Made by a program: the position numbers and the translations under genes
Shown here: positions 9,082-22,577 of the stretch, piece after piece
How positions within the stretch are numbered: the first letter of the stretch is position 1
How the letters are laid out: the number at the start of each line of letters is the position of its first letter
Origin: Actinokineospora globicatena
GTDB lineage: Bacteria > Actinomycetota > Actinomycetes > Mycobacteriales > Pseudonocardiaceae
NCBI RefSeq assembly: GCF_024171945.1
Contig: NZ_JAMTCR010000002.1
Location: forward strand, 1,736,001 to 1,800,000
Length of the DNA stretch: 64,000 nt
Direction of reading: 5' to 3'
Notes under the pieces: model-generated
Databases searched by the model: none
What the model saw: only the letters and a program-made list of their open reading frames with translations
What the model was told of the DNA's origin: nothing

Positions 9082-9494
9082 CGCTCACGACGGAACCCTT
9101 GAGGGACTGAAGCCGTCGCTGGCTGAAGACCACACCCTGAGCCCGTGGTGACCGCTCGGCAGGCCACGTCGGGCGGGTGTGCCGCGGCTGGTTGGGGTCA
9201 CTCGTGTGGGTGGAGTGTGGGGCGCCTGTGGGTCACGGGGTGCGGTCGGGTGGGTACTGGCTGTTCCGCTGGTCGGGGTCGGCTTCTGTGAGCGGTGCCA
9301 CGTGGCTGGTGGCCGGGTGGCGGTGTGGTGATCGACTACCCCGTGCCGCACGGGGTTCTGGTGGGGGATAGTCTCGCTCGGGTCAGCCGAACGTGCGGTC
9401 GTGGCCGCCACGATCGGTCGCGGGTTCCGGGGACCAGGCCGATGGTGCTAGTCCAATCGAGGGACGGTAGAGCAGTGTCCAAGGGTGTCGATTC
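9082..9494. other. Gene-free interval
   Basis: About 410 bases without a convincing gene. The plus strand is G/T-rich. One short hairpin, CCCCGTG-CCG-CACGGGG, lies near 9340-9357. The last 60 bases presumably hold the promoter of the small membrane protein at 9495. I considered a riboswitch here and could not support one. Confidence 0.5.
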
Positions 9495-9797
9495 GTGAGC
9501 GCGTGGTCTGCGCGCGCGCTGGGGTCGCGCATGGCGGTCGCCGGGTCGGTGGCCGTGGTCTTCCTGGTCGGGTCGGCGCCTGGTGCGGTGGCCGGGACCG
9601 GGGGGACGGTCGAGAGCAGTGTCCCGTTCACCGTGGCCGGTCCGGTCGGGATCGCGGCGGTGATCGTGGGGGTCGGTGGGCTCGCGGTGGGTCTGCTGCG
9701 CAGGCGCAAGGCGTCGAAGGCGCCGGTTGTGCCCGTGGTGGTCGCGCCGCTGAAGGTGCCCGCTCCGCGTAGGTCTCAGGCCGACAACCCGGCCTAA
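9495..9797 (+). CDS. Small secreted/membrane protein of unknown function
   Basis: 100 residues. An N-terminal signal-like helix (MAVAGSVAVVFLVGSAPGAVA) and a second hydrophobic helix (VGIAAVIVGVGGLAVGLL) followed by RRRKASK and a Pro/Val-rich tail, giving a short segment between the two helices outside. No known domain. The GTG start is weakly supported. It converges on the subtilase gene and shares its terminator. Confidence 0.6.
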   Translation: MSAWSARALGSRMAVAGSVAVVFLVGSAPGAVAGTGGTVESSVPFTVAGPVGIAAVIVGVGGLAVGLLRRRKASKAPVVPVVVAPLKVPAPRRSQADNPA

Positions 9798-9811
9798 GAC
9801 CACCAGAACGC

Positions 9812-9850
9812 ACAAGAGCCCCCCGCCTCACCAAGGCGGGGGGCTCTTGT
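9812..9850. terminator. Bidirectional terminator
   Basis: A perfect 17-base-pair stem (9812-9828 with 9834-9850) and five-base loop, placed between convergent genes at 9797 and 9860. Confidence 0.9.
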
Positions 9851-9859
9851 CGTCTGGAA

Positions 9860-13223
<3,364 letters not shown>

Positions 13224-13398
13224 GGTGACCTTTCATGATCGGCTCGAAAACGCGGATTCCGCCGACGTTAGGGGTCGGTCGGTCCGTGGTGAACGATCAT
13301 CACCCGATCTCCGGCCAACTGTCCCCGTTCGGGCGATGATCTGGTCTGAAACCCGCCCGCCTGAAGATCTTTCGCGTTGCGGCCGTGGCCTGGGCGGC

Positions 13399-13404
13399 TA
13401 GAGT
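13399..13404 (+). promoter_or_regulatory. -10 box of a leaderless promoter for the YihY gene
   Basis: TAGAGT seven bases before the GTG at 13412. This is also the reason for taking that GTG rather than the earlier in-frame start at 13385. Confidence 0.5.
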
Positions 13405-13411
13405 TCCCGTG

Positions 13412-14416
13412 GTGACCGAGAACGAGTCGGCGCTGACCCGGCTGCGTGCCAGGCGGCCAGCCATCGACCACCTGATCCGGGCCTTCGACGCGTTCACCGA
13501 GCGCTACGGCAACCACTTCGCCGCATCGATCACGTACTTCAGCGTGCTGTCGCTGTTCCCGCTGACGCTCATCGGTGTCGCTGTCCTCGGTTTCGTGCTG
13601 ACAGGCCAACCGGAGACGTTGGAGGAGCTGCGTAAGAGCATCGTCAACGCGGCCCCCACGAGCATCCGCGAGACGCTGAACGACCTTGTCGACACGGCCA
13701 TCAACGAGCGCGGCAAGGTCGGGATCATCGGTCTGCTCACCGCCGCGTACACCGGTCTCGGCTGGATGAGCAACCTGCGCGACGCGCTCACCGCGCAGTG
13801 GGGCCAGAAGTTCGTATCCCCCCCGTTCTTCAAGGGGATGCTGATGGACCTGTTGGCGCTGCTCGGCTTGGGCGCCGCCATGGCCGTGTCGTTCGGTCTT
13901 AGCGCGATCGGCAGCGGTCTGGCTGACACGTTGCTGGACGCGGTAGGCCTAGGCGGCTACGGGTGGGCCAAGGTCGTGCTGTTCATCGTCGCGACTGTCT
14001 TGTCGATCGGCGCCAACTGGCTCGTGTTCCTGTGGGTGATCGCGCGGTTGCCTCGCAAGCCGGTGAGCGTGAAGAGCGCGGTTCGCGGGGCTCTTGCCGC
14101 CGCCATCGGGTTCGAGGTCCTGAAGCTGGTCGGCGCGCTGTACTTGAACACCGTGCTGGGCGGGCCGCTGGGCGCGATCATCGGCCCGATCGTGGGTCTG
14201 CTCGTGTTCGCGAACCTGGTCTCCCGCTTCCTCCTGCTCGTCACGGCCTGGACCGCGACGGCCAAGGAGAACATCATCAAGGAACCCCCCGCCGCACCCC
14301 CGCCCGCCGTGATCCGCCCGGTGGTGGAGGAGGCCCGAACCCCCCGCCTCCGCGAAGCCATCGGCCTCGTCGGCGTCGGCGCATTGCTCGGCTTGGCCTG
14401 GCGCCGCCGCAAGTGA
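13412..14416 (+). CDS. YihY/virulence factor BrkB family membrane protein
   Basis: 334 residues with about six hydrophobic helices. The N-terminal AFDAFTERYGNHFAASITYF SVLS block is the family signature, where a helix-breaking FSVLSLFPL follows. These proteins were once misnamed ribonuclease BN; their transport role is unknown. The C-terminus is a Pro-rich cytoplasmic tail ending in basic residues. Position next to trpS matches Rv3335c. The downstream nucleotidyltransferase starts inside its stop codon, so the two are translationally coupled. Confidence 0.9.
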   Translation: MTENESALTRLRARRPAIDHLIRAFDAFTERYGNHFAASITYFSVLSLFPLTLIGVAVLGFVLTGQPETLEELRKSIVNAAPTSIRETLNDLVDTAINERGKVGIIGLLTAAYTGLGWMSNLRDALTAQWGQKFVSPPFFKGMLMDLLALLGLGAAMAVSFGLSAIGSGLADTLLDAVGLGGYGWAKVVLFIVATVLSIGANWLVFLWVIARLPRKPVSVKSAVRGALAAAIGFEVLKLVGALYLNTVLGGPLGAIIGPIVGLLVFANLVSRFLLLVTAWTATAKENIIKEPPAAPPPAVIRPVVEEARTPRLREAIGLVGVGALLGLAWRRRK

Positions 14417-14985
14417 CCTGGGAGCCCTTGCCGGTCACGGAGGTCGCCCGGCTGTTCGCGGGCTTCGAGGCCCCCTGGTGGATCGCTGGGGGCTATGCGA
14501 TCGAGTTGGCGCTAGGTCGGCCGATACGCGAGCACGACGACATCGATGTCCTGCTGCTGCGTCGAGACCACGTAGCCGTGCAGGAGGTCTTAGCAGGCTG
14601 GGAACTGTGGGCCGCTGACCCGCCGGGCAGCCTCCGGCCGTGGCTGCCGGGGGAGTCACTGCCGTTCGGGATCCACGACATCTGGTGCCGCCGCGGCAAC
14701 GGCCCGTGGCAACTCCAGCTGATGATCGACGAGTCCTCGACCACCGACTGGATCTCCCGCCGCGACCCCCGCCTACGCCGCCCCCTCCCCACCCTCGGCG
14801 CCCTGGACACCCGCGGCATCCCGTACCTCGCGCCCGAGGTGCAGCTGTTCTACAAGTCCCAAGCCCCCCGCCCAAAAGACTGGACCGACTTCACCGCCGC
14901 GTTGCCTATCCTCACCGAGGCCCAGCGCCACTGGCTCACGGCCGCACTCCCCGCGGACCACCCGTGGAAGCCCCACCTGACCTGA
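14413..14985 (+). CDS. Nucleotidyltransferase of the aminoglycoside-adenylyltransferase-like group
   Basis: 190 residues. WWIAGGYAIELALGRPIREH and HDDIDVLLLRRD carry the nucleotidyltransferase signature GG...[DE]xD, followed by the LAPEVQLFYKSQAPRPKD motif of the PF10706-like family. Some relatives adenylylate aminoglycosides; most are uncharacterised, so resistance cannot be concluded. GTG at 14413 overlaps the YihY stop (GTGA). The 3' half uses many C-ending codons. Confidence 0.82.
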   Translation: MTWEPLPVTEVARLFAGFEAPWWIAGGYAIELALGRPIREHDDIDVLLLRRDHVAVQEVLAGWELWAADPPGSLRPWLPGESLPFGIHDIWCRRGNGPWQLQLMIDESSTTDWISRRDPRLRRPLPTLGALDTRGIPYLAPEVQLFYKSQAPRPKDWTDFTAALPILTEAQRHWLTAALPADHPWKPHLT

Positions 14986-15433
14986 CAGCCCCTGCGCCGC
15001 CACTTGGGGCGCTGCCACTCGCGTCGCCTTGGGCGCGGCCACCGGCGCCACCCAGGACGCCACATCGCCGGGCAATCCTCGGAGGCGCTCCCCAGTTCCG
15101 CCGCGCCGACCAAGATCACCGACCCCAGCCCCCACCCTCTCCGGGGGGCGGCCCCGACGCCAGTTTACCGAGAGTCAAGGGGCGACGGGGTGGGGCGGTG
15201 GGGGCTGTGGATAACTTGGGGCGTTGTGGATAGCGGCGACCTGGGCGGATGGTGGTCGTGGGTGGTGGGAGCGGAGAAGTTCGCCCAGTAGGGCGACAGT
15301 GGATCGCTTGCCTCGGGGCTCCCGGAGGCTGGCAAGTGGCGGGTCGGGATGGCCGCAAGAGGGCCCGCAGCGGCCGGACAGGGCGCACAGGGGAGTGCCT
15401 AGCGATGAGCCCAGCGAGAGGCCCAGTCCCAGC
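14986..15433. other. Gene-free interval with hairpins and a dispersed repeat
   Basis: About 450 bases with no credible gene. It contains repeat copy A (15127-15233) with two DnaA-box-like sites, then two small perfect stems: TCGCCC-AGTA-GGGCGA at 15281-15296, and a nested stem at 15307-15336 (CTTGCC with GGCAAG enclosing CGGG/CCCG). Confidence 0.6.
15127..15233 (+). repeat. Dispersed repeat, copy A (diverged), with two DnaA-box-like sites
   Basis: It begins with the same block CACCCTCTCCGGGGGGCGGC found in copies at 30949 and 50979, continues with CCAGT.TACC and ends in TGTGGATAACTT. TGTGGATAA (15206-15214) is the exact complement of the DnaA box TTATCCACA; TGTGGATAG (15225-15233) differs at one base. 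The middle is not alignable to the other copies. Confidence 0.55.
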
Positions 15434-15471
15434 AAAAAAAGCCCCGCCCGGCCAAAGCGGCCGGACGGGGC
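15434..15471 (-). terminator. Intrinsic terminator of the carboxypeptidase gene
   Basis: Read on the minus strand, a 13-base-pair stem (one mismatch) with a five-base loop is followed by seven T residues, a textbook intrinsic terminator and the only one in the window with a long T-run. Confidence 0.9.
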
Positions 15472-15486
15472 CAACAGAGACCTTGA

Positions 15487-16833
15487 TCAGCCTGCGGCGA
15501 CGCGGCGGGCGCGGGCGGCGCGGGCTCGTTTGCGGCGGAACCAGAGGGCGAACGAGACGAGGATCGCGACGCCTGCCAGGCCGACCAGGGGGGCGCCGAA
15601 GTTGCCGAACGCGGAGCGCTGGGCGTCCGGGGGGAGGGCGTCGTTGTTGGTGTTGGCGGCGTTGGTGGGCTGCTGCGAGTCGCTGGCGGAGGTCGTGCCC
15701 AGGCCGGTGCCCTGCTTGGGTTGGGCCTCGGGGGCGTGGTCCACCAGTTGACCGACGCCCTTGGTGTTCTCGGCGGCGAGGGCGAAGCCGTAGTCGAGCA
15801 GCCGGGAGGCCTGTTCGGCCAGCGGGTTCGGGTTCAGCTCGCCGCGCAGCAGGACGACGGCGATGCGGGCGGTGCCGCGCTTGGCGCCGCCGACGTAGGT
15901 GTGCCTGGCGTCGTCGGTGAAGCCGGTCTTGCCGCCGGTGAAGCCCTGGTAGCGGCCGAGGAGCTTGTTGTCGTTGATGACCTTGTAGCCGGGCTTGGTG
16001 CCGTAGCCGGGGAAGTCGAGCGACTTGGTCCCGATCGCCTCGGCGAACTCCTTGTGCTTCATCGCGGCGCGGAAGACCAGGCTCAGGTCGTAGGCCGAGG
16101 TGCTCATCCCGGGGCCGTCGAGGCCGGACGGGGTGGCGGCCCTGGTGTCGAACGCGCCGAGCTCCTTGGCCAGGGCGTTCATCTTGTCCAGCGCCTTGGG
16201 CACGCCGCCGAGCTGGGCGGCCAGCGCGTGCGCCGCGTCGTTGCCGGAGCGCATGAGCAGGGCGAACAGCAGCTGGCGGACCGTGTACTGGCCGCCGGGG
16301 CCGATGCCGACCTTGGTGCCCTCCTGGTTCGCGTCCTCCTGCGTGCCGGTGACGACCTCGTCGAGCCGCAGTTCCCGGATGACCACCACGGCCAGCAGCG
16401 TCTTGATCAGCGACGCTGGCCGCTCCCTGGCGTGCGGGTCCTTGGCGGCCAGCACCTCACCGGTGTCCAGGTCGGCGATCACCCAGGACGCGGAGGTGAT
16501 GTCCCCGGCGATGGCGGCCTTGGCGCCGTTGGGCACCACCAGACCGCACTCGCCCATCCTGGTCCCGCCGACCGGCTCCTTGGGCACCGGGAGCGGCTCG
16601 GGGCTCGGCTGGCCCGGCTTGGGCTCCTCCGAGGTGTCCACCGGGGGCGGCGGCCGGTCGTGGTTCTGGCACTGGGCGCTGTTCTGCGACGGTGCCTGGG
16701 TCCCCGTTGTCTGCTGCTGGCCCTTGCGGACCACCGGCTGCGCGGCCACGGGGGTCGCGAGCACCGCCCCGAACAGCAGGGCGCACAGCGGGACGAGGAA
16801 GGCGGTCACGGTCCTGCGGGCTGCGAAGCGCAC
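15487..16833 (-). CDS. D-alanyl-D-alanine carboxypeptidase (low-molecular-weight penicillin-binding protein)
   Basis: 448 residues. Signal peptide (RTVTAFLVPLCALLFGAVLA), a Pro-rich linker, then the S11 peptidase domain with SLIK (active-site Ser near residue 141), SGN and KTG motifs (PASLIKT, MRSGNDAAH, GGKTGFTD). A C-terminal helix (PLVGLAGVAILVSFALWF) followed by an Arg-rich tail anchors it in the membrane. It trims the terminal D-Ala of peptidoglycan stem peptides. The GTG start has TACCCT six bases upstream. Together with the divergent SCO4848-like gene this repeats the Streptomyces SCO4847-4848 neighbourhood. Confidence 0.95.
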   Translation of the reverse strand: MRFAARRTVTAFLVPLCALLFGAVLATPVAAQPVVRKGQQQTTGTQAPSQNSAQCQNHDRPPPPVDTSEEPKPGQPSPEPLPVPKEPVGGTRMGECGLVVPNGAKAAIAGDITSASWVIADLDTGEVLAAKDPHARERPASLIKTLLAVVVIRELRLDEVVTGTQEDANQEGTKVGIGPGGQYTVRQLLFALLMRSGNDAAHALAAQLGGVPKALDKMNALAKELGAFDTRAATPSGLDGPGMSTSAYDLSLVFRAAMKHKEFAEAIGTKSLDFPGYGTKPGYKVINDNKLLGRYQGFTGGKTGFTDDARHTYVGGAKRGTARIAVVLLRGELNPNPLAEQASRLLDYGFALAAENTKGVGQLVDHAPEAQPKQGTGLGTTSASDSQQPTNAANTNNDALPPDAQRSAFGNFGAPLVGLAGVAILVSFALWFRRKRARAARARRVAAG

Positions 16834-16839
16834 CCCTGC

Positions 16840-16845
16840 AGGGTA
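16840..16845 (-). promoter_or_regulatory. -10 box of a leaderless promoter for the carboxypeptidase gene
   Basis: TACCCT on the minus strand, six bases before the GTG at 16833. Confidence 0.45.
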
Positions 16846-16924
16846 GGGCCTGTCACGATCAGGGCACGATCCGGCCTGTCACCCACACGTGGGCGGCCGG
16901 ACATCCGCGCTGGATACTGCCCGT

Positions 16925-17137
16925 ATGAGTAAGCGCTCGGCGTTGTTCCTGGTGGGCTTCGGTGTGTGGTCCTGGCTGATCTGGCCGAACTTCCTGCGCA
17001 ACATCTGGTCGGACCCGCGCTCGTTCGACGGCGGACCCACCGGGTTCTTCGTCGTGCACGCCCTGCTGACGGCGGCGTCGTTGCTGTTCGGCACCATGAT
17101 CGGGGTCATCGGCTGGCGGGCCTGGAGAAGGGGTTAG
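16925..17137 (+). CDS. SCO4848-like small membrane protein
   Basis: 70 residues with two hydrophobic helices separated by a short hydrophilic loop (RNIWSDPRSFDGGPTG). This matches the actinobacterial SCO4848 family, usually divergent from a D-Ala carboxypeptidase as here. Role unknown; a link to cell-wall metabolism is only contextual. The next membrane gene starts two bases after the stop. Confidence 0.82.
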   Translation: MSKRSALFLVGFGVWSWLIWPNFLRNIWSDPRSFDGGPTGFFVVHALLTAASLLFGTMIGVIGWRAWRRG

Positions 17138-17139
17138 GC

Positions 17140-17481
17140 GTGGAGTTCGTCCGACACTCGCTTGTCTTCCTGCACCTGCTCGGCATGGGCGCGCTGATCG
17201 GCGCCCTGCTGCTGCAGTTCCGTTCCCCCGAAGAGGTGAACAAGGGCTGGCTGCACGGCGCGGGGTTGCAGTTGGTGACCGGGATCGCCCTGATGGTGCT
17301 CGCCCCGCTCACCGGGGCTGAGTACAACCACATGAAGCTGGGCATCAAGCTCCTGGTGGTGCTCGCGGTCCTCGGGCTGGCGTTCGCGTTCACCGCGAAG
17401 AAGACCAACCCGCGCTGGCTGCCGCCGACCCTGGGCGGTCTGGTCGTGCTCAACGTGGGACTCGCCGTCTTCTGGACGTGA
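17140..17481 (+). CDS. Small integral membrane protein
   Basis: 113 residues with four predicted helices: VRHSLVFLHLLGMGALIGALL, a second near LQLVTGIALMVLAPL, LGIKLLVVLAVLGLAFAF and a last LGGLVVLNVGLAVFWT. His in the first helix and HMKL at the third might bind a cofactor, but no family is recognised with confidence. GTG with GGAGAAGGGG seven bases upstream; cotranscribed with the SCO4848-like gene. Confidence 0.8.
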   Translation: MEFVRHSLVFLHLLGMGALIGALLLQFRSPEEVNKGWLHGAGLQLVTGIALMVLAPLTGAEYNHMKLGIKLLVVLAVLGLAFAFTAKKTNPRWLPPTLGGLVVLNVGLAVFWT

Positions 17482-17500
17482 GCATCGGGTTACCGGCCGG

Positions 17501-17506
17501 TAGGGT
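17501..17506 (+). promoter_or_regulatory. -10 box of a leaderless promoter for the saccharopine-dehydrogenase-like gene
   Basis: TAGGGT six bases before ATG 17513; this favours ATG over the in-frame GTG at 17507. Confidence 0.5.
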
Positions 17507-17512
17507 GTGGTC

Positions 17513-18679
17513 ATGCCTACCGGCCGCAGGTTCGACATCGTGTTGTTCGGGGCTACCGGGTTCACCGGCCAGCTGACCGCCGAGTACCTCGCTGAGCACG
17601 CGCCCACCGGCCTGCGCTGGGCGCTGGCGGGGCGCAACCCGGCGAAGCTGGCGGCTGTCCGCGACCGCCTCGGCATCGCGGACCTCGAGCTGCTCACGGC
17701 CGATGTCAACGACCCGGCGTCGCTCACCGCTGTCGCGGAGGCGACCCGGGTCGTCATCACCACTGTCGGCCCTTACATCACCTACGGCGATCCGCTGGTA
17801 GGCGCATGTGCGGCCGCTGGCACTGACTACGTCGACCTCACCGGTGAACCTGAGTTCGTCGACCGCACTTACCTGCGCCACCACGCGAAGGCAGTCGAAA
17901 CGGGCGCGCGGCTGGTCCACTGCTGCGGGTTCGACTCGATCCCCTATGACCTGGGTGTCCTCTATACGGTCAAGCAGCTCCCAGACGACGTACCGCTAAC
18001 TGTCGACGGTTACCTCACCGTCTCGGCTTCGATCTCCGGCGGCACGTTCCAGTCGGCCGTGAACGCGTTCTCCCGGCTCAACGACATGCGCAAGGCCGCC
18101 GCCGAGCGCCGCAGAGTCGAACCCCGGTCGGTGCGTCGGGTGCGCGGTAAGGCCCACGGGGGCAAGGTGCAGGACCTCGGGATCTGGGCGGTACCGCTAC
18201 CGACCATCGACCCGCAGATAGTCCTGCGCTCCGCGCGCGCCTCCGACCGGTACGGGACGGAGTTCACCTACGGCCACCACCTGGCCGTCAAACGCTTGCC
18301 CACGGCCCTGGGGGTCGCTGGGGGAGCGGCTGGCCTGATCGCGGCCTCCCAGGTCCGCCCGCTGCGCAACTGGCTCCTGTCCCGCAAGACCTCCGGCGAG
18401 GGCCCGACCGCCGCGCAACGCGAGCGCTCCTGGTTCAAAGCCACCTTCATCGGCACCGGCGGCGACACCCGAGTCCACACCGAACTCACCGGCGGCGACC
18501 CCGGCTACACCGAAACCGCCAAGATGCTCGCCGAATCCGCCCTAGCCCTAGCCCTCGACGACCTCCCCCCAACCGCGGGCCAGGTAACCCCCGCCACCGC
18601 CATGGGCGACGCCCTCACCACCCGCCTCATCACCGCGGGCATCACCTTCACCACGATCTCCACCGCCGTCCGAACCTGA
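17513..18679 (+). CDS. Saccharopine dehydrogenase-like / trans-acting enoyl reductase-like oxidoreductase
   Basis: 388 residues. The N-terminal Rossmann motif VLFGATGFTGQLTAEYLA (GxTGFTG) binds NAD(P); VVITTVGPYITYGDPLVGAC and YVDLTGEPEF follow. This architecture is shared by mycobacterial enoyl reductases acting with polyketide synthases and by many uncharacterised saccharopine-dehydrogenase-fold proteins. No polyketide synthase is nearby, so the substrate is unknown. Codon usage is mixed in the first third and becomes strongly C-ending after about 18400. Confidence 0.88.
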   Translation: MPTGRRFDIVLFGATGFTGQLTAEYLAEHAPTGLRWALAGRNPAKLAAVRDRLGIADLELLTADVNDPASLTAVAEATRVVITTVGPYITYGDPLVGACAAAGTDYVDLTGEPEFVDRTYLRHHAKAVETGARLVHCCGFDSIPYDLGVLYTVKQLPDDVPLTVDGYLTVSASISGGTFQSAVNAFSRLNDMRKAAAERRRVEPRSVRRVRGKAHGGKVQDLGIWAVPLPTIDPQIVLRSARASDRYGTEFTYGHHLAVKRLPTALGVAGGAAGLIAASQVRPLRNWLLSRKTSGEGPTAAQRERSWFKATFIGTGGDTRVHTELTGGDPGYTETAKMLAESALALALDDLPPTAGQVTPATAMGDALTTRLITAGITFTTISTAVRT

Positions 18680-18837
18680 CTCACCTCGACCCGATCGCCG
18701 CCCGCCAAGGAGGTGCGGGGTTCGGTTGTCTGGGTACGACCGCACATCCGGCGAGGACCTGTCGCGTGGCTAGGCCGCTGGTCGCGGGAAGGACGCATCG
18801 GGGTGCGTTCACTCGATCGTGAGTAGCGTCACCAGGT

Positions 18838-19521
18838 ATGCGGATGGGGTTGGTGGCGCTGGTGCTGGTGGCCGGGTGCGGTGCGGAGCCGGTGGAGGGG
18901 CCGGTGACGGTGGCTGAGTACGACGTGCGGGTGGTGCCGGTGATCAGTGGGGCCGCGTTGGCCGATGTGTTCCCCGAGACCGCCGGGCAGGTGTTGTGCC
19001 AGGCCCTGCCGTGGGGTGAGGTCGCGGGGCCCGTGCAGGGGTCTGTGACCGCCGCTGGGGCTTGTGTTCTGCGGGGTGGGGATCGGGTGGTCACGGTGCG
19101 GCTCGGGGGGCCTGGGCTGGATCTGGGGGCCACATCGGTGAATGTCACTGTGGAGCCGGAAGACAAGGCGTTGGTGGATCACGCGTTGGAGGCGTTGCGG
19201 CCGGTGCTGACCGCGCCCACGGATCTCACCGGCGTCAGCATCGTCGACCTCCCCAAGGAAGACCGCACCAAGCGCCTCTGCGAGGTCCTAGAGGCCACCC
19301 CAGTGCAGGACAAGTGCACCGCCGGACGCAACGAGATAGCCCTAACCACAAGCCTGCAAGACACCTCCGCCTACGGGGAGCATGTAGGCGGCCGTCCCGC
19401 GCGGATCAGCGGTGCCACCGTCTTCGTCCGCCTCCGACCCGACGTCCCCGTTGACCTGACCGTCTCCGGTGAAGGCGCGCGCGTACTGGCCGAGGCAGCG
19501 GTACCGAAGCTGCGCAACTGA
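18838..19521 (+). CDS. Putative lipoprotein of unknown function
   Basis: 227 residues. MRMGLVALVLVAGCG ends in a lipobox (LVAG-Cys14), so the protein is probably anchored on the outer face of the membrane. The mature part has two related halves, each with cysteines (VLCQALPW, ACVLRGG; LCEVLEA, DKCTAGR), suggesting a duplicated disulfide-bonded domain. No known family recognised. TAGCGT lies eight bases before the start. It converges on sdhB. Confidence 0.82.
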   Translation: MRMGLVALVLVAGCGAEPVEGPVTVAEYDVRVVPVISGAALADVFPETAGQVLCQALPWGEVAGPVQGSVTAAGACVLRGGDRVVTVRLGGPGLDLGATSVNVTVEPEDKALVDHALEALRPVLTAPTDLTGVSIVDLPKEDRTKRLCEVLEATPVQDKCTAGRNEIALTTSLQDTSAYGEHVGGRPARISGATVFVRLRPDVPVDLTVSGEGARVLAEAAVPKLRN

Positions 19522-19522
19522 A

Positions 19523-19556
19523 AGAGGCCGCGCCCCGGGCAAGGGACGCGGCCTCT
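19523..19556. terminator. Bidirectional terminator between lipoprotein gene and sdhB
   Basis: A ten-base-pair stem AGAGGCCGCG/CGCGGCCTCT with further inner C/G pairing. Confidence 0.85.
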
Positions 19557-19568
19557 AGCAGGAAGAAC

Positions 19569-20353
19569 TCAGCGGCGGAAGAGCAGGGCGCGCTTGACCT
19601 CTTGGATCGCCTTGGTGACCTGGATGCCGCGGGGGCACGCGTCGGTGCAGTTGAAGGTGGTGCGGCAGCGCCACACGCCCTCGGCGTCGTTGAGGATGTC
19701 CAGGCGCTCCTGGGAGCCCTCGTCGCGGGAGTCGAAGATGAAGCGGTGGGCGTTGACGATGGCCGCGGGGCCGAAGTAGCTGCCCTCGTTCCAGAACACC
19801 GGGCACGACGTGGTGCAGCAGGCGCACAGGATGCACTTGGTGGTGTCGTCGAAGCGCTCGCGGTCGGCGGCGGACTGGATCCGCTCCCGCGTGGGCTCGT
19901 TGCCGTAGGTGATGAGGAACGGCTTGACCGCCCGGAACGCCTCCATGAAGGGTTCCATGTCGACCAGCAGGTCCTTGTGCACCGGCAGGCCCTTGATCGG
20001 CGCCACGGTGATCGTGGTGTGCTTGCCGCCGCCCGACATCAGGTCCTTGACCAGCACCTTGCACGCCAGCCGGTTCACGCCGTTGATCTGCATGGCGTCC
20101 GAGCCGCAGATGCCGTGCGCGCAGGACCGGCGGAAGGTCAGCGTGCCGTCGAGGTACCACTTGACGTAGTGCAGCAGGTTCAGCACCCGGTCGGTGGGCA
20201 GCGCGGGCACCCCGAAGGACTCCCAGCGCGGCTCGGAGTCGACCTCCGGGTTGAACCGCATGATCTTCACGGTGATGGTGATCGCACCGTCGGGCACCGG
20301 CGGCTGGTCCCCGCGCGCTCCAGAGGTCTCCCGGTCCACAGTGGCCGCAGTCA

Positions 20354-20354
<1 letters not shown>
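19569..20354 (-). CDS. sdhB: Succinate dehydrogenase iron-sulfur subunit
   Basis: 261 residues. It passes electrons from the flavoprotein to the membrane quinone site. The [2Fe-2S] ligands are in CAHGICGSDAM plus a later Cys, and the [4Fe-4S]/[3Fe-4S] ligands in CILCACCTTSCP and CRTTFNCTDACPRG. The ATG overlaps the sdhA stop by one base (TGATG). Last gene of sdhCDAB. Confidence 0.97.
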
Positions 20355-22117
<1,763 letters not shown>

Positions 22118-22161
22118 GGGTCAACCGCTTCTTCCGACTCGGGTGTGGTGGGTGCGCGCGC

Positions 22162-22575
22162 TCAGTGCGTGGTCGGGATCGTCGCGTCGAAGGTGAAGAT
22201 CACGTAGGTGCCGAGGAACAGGATCAGCACCACCGACACGTAGAGCATGATCTTCAGCCAGAACCGGGTGCCGTCCTTGCGCGCGTAGTCGTTGATGACC
22301 GTGCGCAACCCGTTCGCGCCGTGCAGCTCGGCCAGCCACAGCATCAGCAGGTCCCACACCTGCCAGAAGGGGCTCGACCAGCGACCGGCGACGAAGGCGA
22401 AGTTGATCCGGTGCACGCCGCCGTCGAGGATGTTCATGATGAACAGGTGCCCGAGCACCAGCACGATCAGTGCGAGCCCCGACACCCGCATGAAGACCCA
22501 GCTGACCAGCTCGAAGTTGCCCCGGCGGGCGGCTGGGCGGCGCGGTGCGCGCGGCTTGTCCAGTGCGAGCGTCAT
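22162..22575 (-). CDS. sdhD: Succinate dehydrogenase hydrophobic membrane anchor subunit
   Basis: 137 residues, three membrane helices (LALIVLVLGHLFIMNIL, a second near WDLLMLWLAELHGANGL, and IMLYVSVVLILFLGTYVIF). His residues in the first and second helices are candidate heme ligands. It starts two bases after the sdhC stop. Confidence 0.93.
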   Translation of the reverse strand: MTLALDKPRAPRRPAARRGNFELVSWVFMRVSGLALIVLVLGHLFIMNILDGGVHRINFAFVAGRWSSPFWQVWDLLMLWLAELHGANGLRTVINDYARKDGTRFWLKIMLYVSVVLILFLGTYVIFTFDATIPTTH

Positions 22576-22577
22576 GC

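Noticed and set aside
9082-9494. c-di-AMP or other riboswitch before the small membrane gene
   Set aside because: Only one seven-pair hairpin is visible and conserved riboswitch blocks cannot be found.
13412-14416. Ribonuclease BN
   Set aside because: YihY-family proteins were misannotated under this name; the sequence is a multi-helix membrane protein without nuclease motifs.
14413-14985. Calling the nucleotidyltransferase an aminoglycoside resistance gene
   Set aside because: Family resemblance only; most relatives have no proven resistance function.
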